A stretch of DNA of 64,000 nucleotides, taken from contig NZ_JAAKGI010000025.1 of assembly GCF_011762485.1 (NCBI RefSeq), forward strand, positions 231,228-295,227, read 5' to 3'. Numbering within the stretch: position 1 is the stretch's first letter; every line of letters begins with the position of its first letter. Below the pieces are notes generated by a model, which did no database searches, was not told the origin of the DNA, and worked only from the letters and a program-made list of their open reading frames with translations. The position numbers and the translations under genes are program-made. Positions 25,216 to 34,628 of the stretch are shown in pieces. Source of the DNA: Yeosuana marina. Lineage in GTDB: Bacteria > Bacteroidota > Bacteroidia > Flavobacteriales > Flavobacteriaceae.

Positions 25216-26733
25216 ATGAATAAAAAAGTCATCTTAATGATTCTTGACGGATGGGGGAAATCTCCAGACCCAAAAGTATCAGCAATCGATAATGCAAACA
25301 CACCTTTCATAGATTCTTTATACACAAAATACCCGAATGCTTCTTTACGAACAGATGGTTTACACGTTGGTTTACCCGAAGGTCAAATGGGAAATAGTGA
25401 AGTTGGACATATGAATCTTGGAGCAGGAAGAATTGTTTATCAAGATTTAGTAAAAGTAAATCTAGCCGTAAAAAACAAAACCCTTAATAATGAAAAAGTA
25501 TTAGTTGATGCTTTTGACTATGCTAAGAAAAACAATAAAGATGTTCATTTTGTTGGGTTGCTAAGTGATGGTGGTGTGCATTCGCACATCAATCATTTAT
25601 TTGGTTTACTGGAAGCTGCCAATGATTTCGGTTTAACCAACTCCTATGTGCATGCCTTTACTGATGGTCGTGATGTAGATCCTAAATCTGGCTATGGATT
25701 TTTAACAGAATTAGAAGAAGAACTAGAAAAAACAAACAGCAAACTAGCTTCTGTAACGGGGCGTTATTATGCTATGGATAGAGATAAGCGCTGGGAACGT
25801 ATTAAGCTAGCATATGATGTTATGGTACGTGGTGAAGGTGAACATTCTACCAATGTTACTGAGTCTATAGAATCTCATTACAAAAATGATATTACTGATG
25901 AGTTTATCAAACCTATTGTTATGGTTGATAATAATGACAAACCAGTTGCAACGATTAAAAACGGTGATGTTGTTATTTTCTTTAACTTCAGAACAGATCG
26001 TGGACGCGAATTAACTGAGGCGTTATCTCAAAAAGATTTTCATGAACAAAACATGCATAAATTAGATTTATATTATGTAACGCTTACCAATTATGATGAT
26101 AGTTTTAAAAACATAAAAGTTATATTCAACAAAGAAAATTTAACAGAAACCTTAGGTGAAGTTTTAGAAAAGCATAATAAAAAACAAATTCGTATTGCTG
26201 AAACAGAAAAATATCCTCATGTTACTTTTTTCTTTTCTGGCGGACAAGAAACTCCTTTTAAAGGTGAAACACGTATTTTAAGAAACTCACCAAAAGTGGC
26301 CACTTATGACTTACAACCAGAAATGAGCGCCTACGAATTAAGAGATGCCTTAGTGCCTGAGTTACAAAAAGGAGATGTTGATTTTGTATGTTTAAATTTT
26401 GCCAACGGAGACATGGTAGGTCACACAGGCGTTATGAAAGCCGCCATTAAAGCATGTGAAGCAGTTGATATTTGTGTAAAAGATGTGGTTACAGCAGCAC
26501 TTGACAATGATTATACAACTATATTAATTGCAGATCATGGTAATTGTGAAACCATGATAAATCCAGATGGCTCACCTAATACAGCTCACACAACAAATCC
26601 TGTTCCTGTAATTTTAATTGATAAAGATTTAAAAGAAGTAAAAGATGGTGTTTTAGGAGATATTGCGCCTACGATACTTAAACTTATGGGAATTGAACAA
26701 CCAGAGGCCATGACGCGTCATTCCTTAGTTTAA
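25216..26733 (+). CDS. gpmI: 2,3-bisphosphoglycerate-independent phosphoglycerate mutase
   Basis: A 505-residue cytoplasmic glycolytic enzyme that interconverts 3- and 2-phosphoglycerate. The N-terminal metal site MILDGWG and the phosphorylated serine (Ser61 in GQMGNSEVGHMN) are clear, as are TDGRDVDPKSG, YYAMDRDKRWER, NFRTDRGRELTEAL and the C-terminal ADHGNCE. Length is typical. It has its own -7 element, and the HAD-like gene follows 42 bases later in the same direction. Confidence 0.97.
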   Translation: MNKKVILMILDGWGKSPDPKVSAIDNANTPFIDSLYTKYPNASLRTDGLHVGLPEGQMGNSEVGHMNLGAGRIVYQDLVKVNLAVKNKTLNNEKVLVDAFDYAKKNNKDVHFVGLLSDGGVHSHINHLFGLLEAANDFGLTNSYVHAFTDGRDVDPKSGYGFLTELEEELEKTNSKLASVTGRYYAMDRDKRWERIKLAYDVMVRGEGEHSTNVTESIESHYKNDITDEFIKPIVMVDNNDKPVATIKNGDVVIFFNFRTDRGRELTEALSQKDFHEQNMHKLDLYYVTLTNYDDSFKNIKVIFNKENLTETLGEVLEKHNKKQIRIAETEKYPHVTFFFSGGQETPFKGETRILRNSPKVATYDLQPEMSAYELRDALVPELQKGDVDFVCLNFANGDMVGHTGVMKAAIKACEAVDICVKDVVTAALDNDYTTILIADHGNCETMINPDGSPNTAHTTNPVPVILIDKDLKEVKDGVLGDIAPTILKLMGIEQPEAMTRHSLV

Positions 26734-26775
26734 AATTAATATTGTACTTTTACAGTAACCAAATGCAGCCCATAA

Positions 26776-27192
26776 ATGAATTTTAACGACAAGCTTATTA
26801 TTGCAGTCGATTTTGATGGTACCATCGTTGAAGATGCCTACCCAAAGGTTGGAAAACCTATGCTTTTTGCATTTGAAACTTTAAAAAAATTACAAGAAGA
26901 AGGGCATCGTCTTATTTTATGGACCTACAGAAGTGGCGACACATTGGATGAAGCTGTTAAGTTTTGTGAAGACAACGGAATTTTTTTCTATGCTGTCAAT
27001 AAGAGTTTTCCCGAAGAGGAATACAAAACTGACAGAAGTAGAAAGATTCATGCAGATTTGTTTATTGATGACAGAAATATTGGCGGTTTTATAGGCTGGG
27101 GCAAAGTATACCAAATACTCATTGGTCATGAAGACATGCCAAATATTGATACTTATAAAAAGAAGAAAAGTTTATTAGATTTTTTTAAATAA
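26776..27192 (+). CDS. BT0820-like HAD-family hydrolase
   Basis: A 138-residue protein with the HAD nucleophile motif VDFDGTIVED (Asp12, Asp14), motif II-like LILWTYRSGD and the acidic motif ADLFIDDRNIGG. Small size and the RxxIHADLFIDDR block match the Bacteroides BT0820-type subfamily with no cap domain. It is probably a cytoplasmic phosphatase; its substrate is unknown. It follows gpmI in the same direction and converges on the CoA-transferase gene. Confidence 0.85.
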   Translation: MNFNDKLIIAVDFDGTIVEDAYPKVGKPMLFAFETLKKLQEEGHRLILWTYRSGDTLDEAVKFCEDNGIFFYAVNKSFPEEEYKTDRSRKIHADLFIDDRNIGGFIGWGKVYQILIGHEDMPNIDTYKKKKSLLDFFK

Positions 27193-27206
27193 ACTTTTCT
27201 TCTTTT

Positions 27207-28472
27207 TTAAATCAACTCAAAATAAGCCTTCTCGATAGCTTCTCTATGATTTGGATGCGCTATTTCTACTAAAGCTTTTACACGATTTTGTATGGTCTTT
27301 CCATATAAATCTGCAATGCCGTATTCAGTAATAATATAATGCACATGAGCCCTCGTTGTTACAATACCGGCTCCTGGTTTTAGACATGGCACTATTCTGC
27401 TTATTCCGCTTTTAGTTGTTGATGGCAAGGCAATAATAGCTTTACCACCTTCACTCAAAGACGCCCCTCTTATAAAATCCATTTGCCCTCCAACACCTGA
27501 ATATATTTTTGAACCCATAGAATCTGCACATACTTGTCCAGTAACATCAACCTCTATGGCTGAATTTATGGCTACCATCCGTTTATTTTGCTTAATAATG
27601 GAGACATCATTTACATAATCAGAAGCTCTTAATTCAATAAACGGGTTATCATCAACATAATCGTATAATCGTTTTGAACCCATTAAAAATGTGGCTAAAG
27701 TTCGCCCTGGACTAATAGCTTTATAATTTCCGTTAATAACATTATTTAAAATTAGGTCTATAACACCATCCGAAAACATTTCGGTATGTAAACCTAAATT
27801 TTTATGGTTAGTAAGTTTTGATAATACTGCATTAGGAATAACGCCAACCCCCATTTGCAACGTACTCTTATCTTCAATCAAACTTGCCACATAATCACCA
27901 ATTTTATTTTCAACCTCTCCAGAAATAGGCAAGTCATGCGTCGGTATAGATTCATTACATTCAACAAATAAATCTATTTCTGTATGATGAATAATACCGT
28001 CACCATGTGTTCTTGGCATTTGTGGATTTACCTGTGCTATCACCGTTTTTGCGTTTTCAATGGCCGCCAAAGTTGCTTCAATAGAAACACCTAAAGAACA
28101 ATACCCATGCTTATCTGGAACAGACACATGTATTAACGCCACATCGAGTGGTAAAATATTTCGTTTAAACAATAGCGGCAATTCACTTAAAAAAACGGGT
28201 GTATAAGATCCATTGCCAGCAGCTAATGTGTGTCTAACATTATTGCCCACAAAAAAGGAATTTACATGAAAACTGTCTCTTAGCTCTGGGTTTGAATAAG
28301 GAGCGTCTCCTTCTACATGTAAATGACAAACCTCAACATTTCTTAATTCTTCAAAACGTTGCGTCATAGCATTTATTAAAATCTGCGGCGTTGCAGCCGC
28401 AGCTTGAATATACACTCTATCATTTGACTTAATAACTTTAACGGCTTCTTCTGCAGTAACAATTTTATACAT
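27207..28472 (-). CDS. Acetyl-CoA hydrolase/transferase family protein
   Basis: A 421-residue protein starting at ATG 28472 (MYKIVTAEEAVKVIKSND). The frame also gives an ATG at 28481 and a TTG at 28493, which are less likely. Family markers are GVIPNAVLSKLTNHKNLGLH, FLMGSKRLYDYV, VGGQMDFIRGA and VHYIITEYGIADLYGKT, where the Glu in TEYG is in the conserved end block. It moves CoA between acetate and another acyl acid, such as 4-hydroxybutyrate, or hydrolyses the thioester. The exact acyl substrate is not readable. Confidence 0.87.
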   Translation of the reverse strand: MYKIVTAEEAVKVIKSNDRVYIQAAAATPQILINAMTQRFEELRNVEVCHLHVEGDAPYSNPELRDSFHVNSFFVGNNVRHTLAAGNGSYTPVFLSELPLLFKRNILPLDVALIHVSVPDKHGYCSLGVSIEATLAAIENAKTVIAQVNPQMPRTHGDGIIHHTEIDLFVECNESIPTHDLPISGEVENKIGDYVASLIEDKSTLQMGVGVIPNAVLSKLTNHKNLGLHTEMFSDGVIDLILNNVINGNYKAISPGRTLATFLMGSKRLYDYVDDNPFIELRASDYVNDVSIIKQNKRMVAINSAIEVDVTGQVCADSMGSKIYSGVGGQMDFIRGASLSEGGKAIIALPSTTKSGISRIVPCLKPGAGIVTTRAHVHYIITEYGIADLYGKTIQNRVKALVEIAHPNHREAIEKAYFELI

Positions 28473-28570
28473 AATAGTCATTTTGAAACTCAAAATTATT
28501 TATAAAAAAAATTATAAAAAATGTCTAAAGTCATACTCTCATAAAAAAACAATAAAAATTTAATTTTCAG

Positions 28571-28578
28571 TATCTTTG
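28571..28578 (+). promoter_or_regulatory. -7 element of map
   Basis: TATCTTTG matches TAnnTTTG and ends 17 bases before the map ATG at 28596. Confidence 0.55.
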
Positions 28579-28595
28579 CACATATTTTAAAATTC

Positions 28596-29414
28596 ATGAT
28601 TATAACAAAAACAAGAGAAGAAATTGAACTCATGCGCGAAAGCGCTTTAATAGTCTCTAAAACATTAGGTCTACTTGCTAAAGAAATTAAACCAGGAGTA
28701 ACTACATTACAGCTTGATAAAATAGCTGAAGAATTTATTAGAGACCAAGGAGCCATTCCTGGATTTTTAGGACTCTATGACTTTCCTAATACGCTATGTA
28801 TGAGTCCTAACACGCAAGTTGTTCATGGTATTCCAAACAAAGAACCATTGGTTGAAGGAGATATCATATCTATAGATTGTGGTGCCCTAAAAAATGGCTT
28901 TTACGGAGACCATGCTTATACATTTGCAGTAGGAGAAATTGATAAAGAAACCGAGAAGTTACTTCAAGTCACCAAAGAATCATTATACGCTGGTATCAGA
29001 GAATTCAAAGCTAACAATCGGGTTGGCGATGTTGGTTATGCTATCCAAAAATATTGTGAAGACCACGGTTATGGAGTTGTTAGAGAATTGGTTGGTCATG
29101 GCTTAGGTAAAAAAATGCATGAAGACCCTGAAATGCCTAACTACGGTAAACGTGGCAGAGGTAAAAAATTTGTTGAAGGTATGGTAGTTGCTATTGAACC
29201 CATGATTAATATGGGAACACATCGTATTAAACAGCATAGAGATGGTTGGACGATTACAACTTTAGACAATAAACCAAGTGCTCATTTTGAACATGATGTG
29301 GCATTAGTTGATGGCAAACCAGAACTACTTTCAACCTTTGCGTATATTTATGAAGCATTAGGAATTGTGTCTAATGAAGAAGATGAATTCAGACAAAAAG
29401 CATTAGTTCTATAA
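28596..29414 (+). CDS. map: Methionine aminopeptidase, type I
   Basis: A 272-residue enzyme that removes the initiator Met from nascent proteins. The five metal ligands are visible: Asp in ISIDCGA, Asp in YGDHAYTF, His in GHGLGKKMHE, Glu in VAIEPMIN and Glu in FEHDVALVDG. The length fits type Ia with no N-terminal zinc finger. It has its own -7 element. The cupin and methyltransferase genes follow at 3 and 6 bases and are probably co-transcribed. Confidence 0.96.
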   Translation: MIITKTREEIELMRESALIVSKTLGLLAKEIKPGVTTLQLDKIAEEFIRDQGAIPGFLGLYDFPNTLCMSPNTQVVHGIPNKEPLVEGDIISIDCGALKNGFYGDHAYTFAVGEIDKETEKLLQVTKESLYAGIREFKANNRVGDVGYAIQKYCEDHGYGVVRELVGHGLGKKMHEDPEMPNYGKRGRGKKFVEGMVVAIEPMINMGTHRIKQHRDGWTITTLDNKPSAHFEHDVALVDGKPELLSTFAYIYEALGIVSNEEDEFRQKALVL

Positions 29415-29417
29415 CCC

Positions 29418-29735
29418 ATGAATAAAGTTATTTCTGAAATTAAAGAACGAGAACTAGCCAAAGGAATTAAAGGTCGTTATTTTCATACAGACAATAATAC
29501 TTTTGGTTTTGTTGACATAAAAAAAGGGGCCATTTTACCTGCTCATTCTCATGTCCATGAGCAAACAACCCAAGTTACTGAGGGAAAATTAAAAATGACT
29601 ATTGATGGCGTTGTTCAAGTTTTAGAACCCGGTATGATTACATTAATTCCATCCAATGCCGTGCATAGTGCGCTAGCGTTAACAGATTGTAAAGTAACAG
29701 ACATTTTTTATCCTGTTCGTGAAGATTATAAATAA
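29418..29735 (+). CDS. Cupin domain protein
   Basis: A 105-residue single-cupin protein. The two cupin motifs appear as LPAHSHVHEQTTQVTEGKLK (metal-binding His, His, Glu) and PSNAVHSALALTD (third His). The rest is beta-strand-like with no signal peptide. Small cupins of this kind bind metals or sugars, or act as isomerases; function is not assignable. It sits directly between map and a methyltransferase, so it is probably part of one transcript. Confidence 0.85.
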   Translation: MNKVISEIKERELAKGIKGRYFHTDNNTFGFVDIKKGAILPAHSHVHEQTTQVTEGKLKMTIDGVVQVLEPGMITLIPSNAVHSALALTDCKVTDIFYPVREDYK

Positions 29736-29741
29736 TCCCTT

Positions 29742-30509
29742 TTGAAAAAACTCTTCAAATTAATTTTAAATATCATACCAAGACCTTTATTAATTAGAGT
29801 AAGTTATCTTGTTCGTCCTATTTTAGTATTCTTCTTAAAAGGAAATACCTACACAGACCCCATAGACGGCAACCGTTTTAGAACCTTTTTACCATACGGA
29901 TACGGAAAACAACGTAACAATGCCCTATCGCCCTCAACTTTAAGTTTAGAACGCCATAGATTACTTTGGTTATACCTTAAAAATGAGACTGATTTTTTCA
30001 CATCAAACCATAAAGTGCTTCATTTTGCACCAGAACAAGCGTTCTATAAGCGCTTCAGGAACATGAAAAATCTAGATTATGTGACGACAGACTTAAATTC
30101 TCCCTTGGCAGATGTTAAAGCAGACATTTGCAACTTGCCTTTTAAGGAAAACGAATTTGATATTATTTTTTGTAATCATGTGCTAGAACATATTCCTGAT
30201 GATACTAAAGCCATGCAAGAATTATATCGAGTTTTAAAACCTGGCGGTTTTGGGGTGTTTCAAATTCCTCAAGATTTAAACAGAGAAAAAACCTTTGAAG
30301 ACAACTCGATAACCGATAAAAAAGAACGCGCTAAAATTTTTGGACAATATGACCATGTTCGTATTTACGGTCGAGATTATTTTGATAAACTTCGTTCTGT
30401 AGGTTTTAAAGTTGATGAAGTTGATTATACAAACACACTATCCCAAAAAGATATTACAACCTATTGTTTAGCAAAAGGAGAGATTATTCCAGTAGTTTAT
30501 AAAAACTAA
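29742..30509 (+). CDS. SAM-dependent methyltransferase (Methyltransf_11 type)
   Basis: A 255-residue protein. It uses a TTG start at 29742, 6 bases after the cupin stop; no ATG lies near. The N-terminus is basic and hydrophobic (KLFKLILNIIPRPLLIRVSY), possibly for membrane association. The SAM domain has VLHFAPEQAFYKRF, DIIFCNHVLEHIPDD and MQELYRVLKPGGFG, the Methyltransf_11 pattern. The start of motif I is weak. The substrate is unknown. Its end overlaps the convergent apbE gene by 4 bases. Confidence 0.82.
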   Translation: MKKLFKLILNIIPRPLLIRVSYLVRPILVFFLKGNTYTDPIDGNRFRTFLPYGYGKQRNNALSPSTLSLERHRLLWLYLKNETDFFTSNHKVLHFAPEQAFYKRFRNMKNLDYVTTDLNSPLADVKADICNLPFKENEFDIIFCNHVLEHIPDDTKAMQELYRVLKPGGFGVFQIPQDLNREKTFEDNSITDKKERAKIFGQYDHVRIYGRDYFDKLRSVGFKVDEVDYTNTLSQKDITTYCLAKGEIIPVVYKN

Positions 30510-31489
30510 CTTTCAGGAAACCCATTGAGCGCTAGTGTCTTTAAGGCCTGATTTTCATCCTCGTAAATTAAGAATACTTTTAATTCTGGATGGTTTTTTA
30601 AAAATTCCTTTACTTTTTCAATACCCATGGCTTTAAAGGCCGTGGCATAAGCATCTGCCGTCATGCAATTGGATGCAATAACCGAAATACTCAATAAATT
30701 AGTTTTACTCGGATATCCAGTTTTGGTATCAATAATATGTGAATATCTGTTACCATTTTTGTCCACTTTGAACTTGCGATAGGTTCCCGAGGTTGCCATG
30801 GCGACATCTTTCAATGCAATGGCTCGAATAACGGACTGCGTTCCATCAAAATGTGGCATTTCTACCCCTACTTTCCAATCTTTATCTTTTTCAATATTGA
30901 CACCTTTTGTCCTTATTTCACCACCAATTTCAACAATATAGTTATCTATTTTCTGACTTTCCAAAAACTCAGAAATCACATCAACACCATATCCTTTAGC
31001 AATAGCGTTAAAATCAATAAATGTATTCGGATTTTGTTTGATAATTTTATGTCCTTCACGAGTCACTTTATTTAGTCCAACCGAAACCATTAAACTATCA
31101 ACTTTCAGACTGTCTAAATTAACAATATTTCCTTCAGGTCCAAAATCCCAAGCATTGACCAAAACACCAATGGTTGGATCAAAAAAACCATTGGTTAATT
31201 TATATATATCCTTAGACGTATCGAAAACTTTCGCAAAATGATTATCAATAGTATTCGATTCATTCCTGTTAAGTTTAGAAATATCCGAATTACTTTGATA
31301 GGTTGACATAGATGTATTAATAACCTCAAATAAACTATCTATCTTATGTTGAAACACTTGATTATTTTCAGAATAATATTGAATATGATAAGTCGTCCCA
31401 AAAACAGGTCCTGCCAACTTAGTATTTACGTGTTGCTTGCAAGAAACAAGTGACACACAAAAAATAAAACCTAAAAAAAATCTATTCAT
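30506..31489 (-). CDS. apbE: FAD:protein FMN transferase, lipoprotein
   Basis: A 327-residue lipoprotein (signal MNRFFLGFIFCVSLVSC, lipobox Cys). It has the ApbE marks FGTTYHIQYYSE, DPTIGVLVNAWDFGPEG, FIDFNAIAKGYGVDVI, EIGGEIRTKG and the flavin/metal end HIIDTKTGYPSKTN. ApbE covalently attaches FMN to Thr or Ser of periplasmic domains, for example in the NqrB/NqrC subunits of the sodium-pumping NADH dehydrogenase. The small gene at 31499-31876 lies 9 bases upstream in the same direction, so the two form a transcript. Confidence 0.94.
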   Translation of the reverse strand: MNRFFLGFIFCVSLVSCKQHVNTKLAGPVFGTTYHIQYYSENNQVFQHKIDSLFEVINTSMSTYQSNSDISKLNRNESNTIDNHFAKVFDTSKDIYKLTNGFFDPTIGVLVNAWDFGPEGNIVNLDSLKVDSLMVSVGLNKVTREGHKIIKQNPNTFIDFNAIAKGYGVDVISEFLESQKIDNYIVEIGGEIRTKGVNIEKDKDWKVGVEMPHFDGTQSVIRAIALKDVAMATSGTYRKFKVDKNGNRYSHIIDTKTGYPSKTNLLSISVIASNCMTADAYATAFKAMGIEKVKEFLKNHPELKVFLIYEDENQALKTLALNGFPES

Positions 31490-31498
31490 AAGTAATTT

Positions 31499-31876
31499 TT
31501 AATTTAAATGAGTCTCCAAAACTTGAATACCATTATATTCAATAAGATACTCTTCATTTAAGTAAATTGGTAACTTTTCATCTTTAGCATTAGCCAAACC
31601 AACACCGGCATAAAGTACTTGAGCATTTTTTTCTCTGGCGTGCTTTTTAAAGGACTCCATCCAAACAACATCATAATTATTAGGATTGTCTGGAAGAAGT
31701 ATGGCTCTAACAATCACAAAAAAATATTGGCTATTCTTATCAATACAAACAAACTGAGGGTGCCTTTTAAGCTTGCTATTTATAGCTATAAATTCAAAAC
31801 CACGTTGTTCTAAATCTTTACCAACATGATTCATTGCTAAATTATGCAGTTCTTGTTTTGTAAGTGGTTTACTCAT
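31499..31876 (-). CDS. Small conserved protein co-transcribed with apbE
   Basis: A 125-residue soluble protein with no signal peptide: MSKPLTKQELHNLAMNHVG, VIVRAILLPDNP, DVVWMESFKKHA and VLYAGVGLANAKD. Proteins like this next to apbE are often labelled as an NADH-quinone reductase subunit F homologue in databases. I see no flavin, NADH or Fe-S motif of NqrF in it, so that label looks unsupported. Its role is unknown; context hints at flavinylation or Nqr assembly. Confidence 0.72.
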   Translation of the reverse strand: MSKPLTKQELHNLAMNHVGKDLEQRGFEFIAINSKLKRHPQFVCIDKNSQYFFVIVRAILLPDNPNNYDVVWMESFKKHAREKNAQVLYAGVGLANAKDEKLPIYLNEEYLIEYNGIQVLETHLN

Positions 31877-32060
31877 ACAACAAAATTAATATTAAATGTT
31901 TTTAATCACCAACTTTAAAAATTGTTTTATTGTTAAAAAATAATCTGTTAATACTTATCAATAAATATTTTTATGAGGTTACCTACTTTTATATTTAACA
32001 TCCTACATTAATAATTTTTATTCATTATTTGTATTTTTACTAAAATCACTTACAAACATC

Positions 32061-33818
32061 ATGGATAATTCAATTGAGTCCAATAACATATTAAACAGAT
32101 TACCCAAGCATCTGCGTCAATTCATAAAACCACAAAATTATGAAGACTACTCCTCTATTGACCAAGCTGTTTGGCGTTTCGTAATGCGTAAAAATGTTGA
32201 TTTTTTAAGTAAAGTAGCTCACAAATCGTACTTGGATGGTTTAAAACAAACAGGGATTTCAATTGATAGTATTCCTAACATGTATGGCATGAATCGTATT
32301 TTAAAAGATATTGGTTGGGCAGCTGTGGCAGTTGACGGGTTTATACCACCTAATGCGTTTATGGAATTTCAGGCTTATAATGTGTTGGTTATCGCCAGCG
32401 ATATTAGGCAATTAGAACATATAGAATACACGCCAGCTCCAGACATTATTCATGAAGGTGCGGGCCATGCACCCATTATTGCCAACCCGGAATACGCTGA
32501 ATATTTACGTAGATTTGGTGAAATTGGGTGTAAAGCAATTTCTTCTGCTAAAGATTACGAATTATATGAAGCCGTAAGACATTTATCTATTATTAAAGAA
32601 GCTCCAGATTCTAATGAAGACAATATCGCTTCCGCGGAAAAAAAAGTAGAAGAATTACAAAAAAATATGGGAGAACCCAGTGAAATGGCTCTTATAAGAA
32701 ACCTGCATTGGTGGACCGTTGAATATGGCTTAATAGGAACCATAGAAGATCCAAAAATTTATGGCGCAGGATTATTATCTTCTATTGGTGAAAGTGCTTG
32801 GTGTTTAACTGATGCCGTAAAAAAATATCCATATACTATTGAAGCGACATTTAAAGATTTTGATATTACTAAACCTCAACCCCAATTATATGTAACGCCA
32901 GATTTTGCTCATTTAAGTCTTATTTTAGAGGAATTTGCAAATACTATGGCACTGCGTAAGGGCGGACTTCCTGGTGTAAAAAAATTAATCAATTCGCAAG
33001 CACTTGGAACCATTGAATTAAGCACTGGCATCCAAATTTCTGGCGTCTTTAACAAGGTGATTGAAGCTAATGGAACCCTCATATATATTCAAACTGAAGG
33101 AGAAACTGCCTTATCTTATAGAGAAAAAGAACTTGTTGGGCATGGTATTAAAGCCCATAAAAATGGTTTTGGCTCACCAATAGGCAAACTTAAAGGCATC
33201 AATTTAGCCATTGAAGATATGAGTCCGCGTGATTTAAGTGCTTATGATATTTATGAAGAAAAAACAATCACTTTAGAATTTGAAGGAGGCATCATCGTTA
33301 CCGGTGAAATTATTACAGGAAAACGCAACTTACAGGGAAAAATAATTCTTATCAGTTTCAAAAATTGTACTGTAAAACACAATGATACTATTTTATTTAA
33401 ACCTGAATGGGGTAATTATGACATGGCCGTAGGCAAAGAAGTTGTTTCTGCATTTTCTGGACCTGCCGATTTAAATAGTTTTGATTTAATAACTCACACA
33501 CCCACTTCTCAAACAATTCATCTTAAAAAATCTGCAAAACGTTTACAATTAGAAACCTTATATCAGCAAATTAGGGATTATAGAGAACAAAAAAATAATA
33601 CTATTTCTAGAACCAAGGCATTAGAAGAATTGATTAAAAATCATCCAACTGACTGGTTATTAGTTGTTGAAATTTATGAATTAGCTCTCTTAGGAAACGA
33701 ATCTGTTTTAGCTAAAAACTGTCTGCAACATTTAGAAACCATTAAGCAAAACAAACCACAAGTTGGAAGATTAATTGATGATGGGTTGGAAATTGTAAAT
33801 CAAAAAACGGCAGTATAA
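32061..33818 (+). CDS. Aromatic amino acid hydroxylase (phenylalanine-4-hydroxylase type) with long C-terminal extension
   Basis: A 585-residue protein. The N-terminal half (about 20-310) is the pterin-dependent hydroxylase domain. Its iron ligands are His131 and His136 in HEGAGHAPII, and Glu221 in WWTVEYGLIG. About 50 extra residues rich in Lys and Glu separate the two. The remaining 270 residues (SALSYREKE, GNYDMAVGKEVVSAF) are not found in bacterial PhhA of about 270-300 residues, and I do not recognise the domain. It converts Phe (possibly Tyr or Trp) to the hydroxylated product with tetrahydropterin and O2. It is a single gene. Confidence 0.88.
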   Translation: MDNSIESNNILNRLPKHLRQFIKPQNYEDYSSIDQAVWRFVMRKNVDFLSKVAHKSYLDGLKQTGISIDSIPNMYGMNRILKDIGWAAVAVDGFIPPNAFMEFQAYNVLVIASDIRQLEHIEYTPAPDIIHEGAGHAPIIANPEYAEYLRRFGEIGCKAISSAKDYELYEAVRHLSIIKEAPDSNEDNIASAEKKVEELQKNMGEPSEMALIRNLHWWTVEYGLIGTIEDPKIYGAGLLSSIGESAWCLTDAVKKYPYTIEATFKDFDITKPQPQLYVTPDFAHLSLILEEFANTMALRKGGLPGVKKLINSQALGTIELSTGIQISGVFNKVIEANGTLIYIQTEGETALSYREKELVGHGIKAHKNGFGSPIGKLKGINLAIEDMSPRDLSAYDIYEEKTITLEFEGGIIVTGEIITGKRNLQGKIILISFKNCTVKHNDTILFKPEWGNYDMAVGKEVVSAFSGPADLNSFDLITHTPTSQTIHLKKSAKRLQLETLYQQIRDYREQKNNTISRTKALEELIKNHPTDWLLVVEIYELALLGNESVLAKNCLQHLETIKQNKPQVGRLIDDGLEIVNQKTAV

Positions 33819-33820
33819 AA

Positions 33821-34573
33821 CTATCTGAATCGTTTCAACGTGTTTTTAGTAAACTCACTTAACACTAATTTCCCGCTAATTTTAGCACGCTCTAAGAGTA
33901 GTGAATCCCAATGATCGGTACCTTCCCAAAGTACTTTTTTCATATTACTTAAGGCTTCAGGGTTATAACTTGCTAATTTTTCGGCTAGCACTTTTACAGC
34001 ATCATCTAGTGCTTCTGTAGTGTCAAAAACGTCTGCATACAAACCTTTGTCTTTAGCAAAATCTGTCGAAAAAAATGATTCGGCATCAATAGTCATTTCT
34101 GACATGGCCATTTTACCCATTTTTCTTGAAACGGCAGGTTCTATAACAAATGGTCCAATACCAATACTTAACTCGCTCAAACGTATAGACGCATATTTTG
34201 TAGCTAAACAATAATCGGTCGCAGCAGCTAAACCAACTCCACCTCCTACAGCCTTTCCTTGAACTCTACCTATAATTAATTTAGGACATTTTCTCATAGC
34301 ATTAATAACCTTTGCAAATCCAGAAAAAAACTGTATTCCAGCATCTTGATTATTAATAGTTACAACTTCATTAAAACTGGCTCCTGCGCAAAAGGTTCTG
34401 TCTCCACCACTTTGTAACACAATAACATTAACATCATTATTTTTTCCTGTGTCAATAATAGTTTTTTGTAACAGAGATAAAATATCACTAGGCATGGAGT
34501 TTCTATTAGGGTGAAAAAAAGTAATATACCCAACTTTGTTTTTAACTGTTAATTCTACAAATGGATTATTCAT
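33821..34573 (-). CDS. Enoyl-CoA hydratase/isomerase family protein
   Basis: A 250-residue crotonase-fold protein. The oxyanion-hole segment VIVLQSGGDRTFCAGASFNE and the second one GKAVGGGVGLAAATDYCLA are clear. RLSELSIGIGPFVIEP contains the region of catalytic Glu residues. Possible roles are methylglutaconyl-CoA hydratase or another short-chain enoyl-CoA hydratase in amino acid catabolism. It precedes a threonine/serine dehydratase in the same direction across a 55-base gap, suggesting but not proving joint expression. Confidence 0.88.
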   Translation of the reverse strand: MNNPFVELTVKNKVGYITFFHPNRNSMPSDILSLLQKTIIDTGKNNDVNVIVLQSGGDRTFCAGASFNEVVTINNQDAGIQFFSGFAKVINAMRKCPKLIIGRVQGKAVGGGVGLAAATDYCLATKYASIRLSELSIGIGPFVIEPAVSRKMGKMAMSEMTIDAESFFSTDFAKDKGLYADVFDTTEALDDAVKVLAEKLASYNPEALSNMKKVLWEGTDHWDSLLLERAKISGKLVLSEFTKNTLKRFR

Positions 34574-34628
34574 TGTTCAATCTTATTAAACGTAACCGTT
34601 ATTTTTTTCAAACTTAATAATTAATTCA

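Noticed and set aside
25107..25325. 72-residue frame on the minus strand over the start of gpmI
   Set aside because: It overlaps the gpmI promoter and coding start and has no recognisable features.
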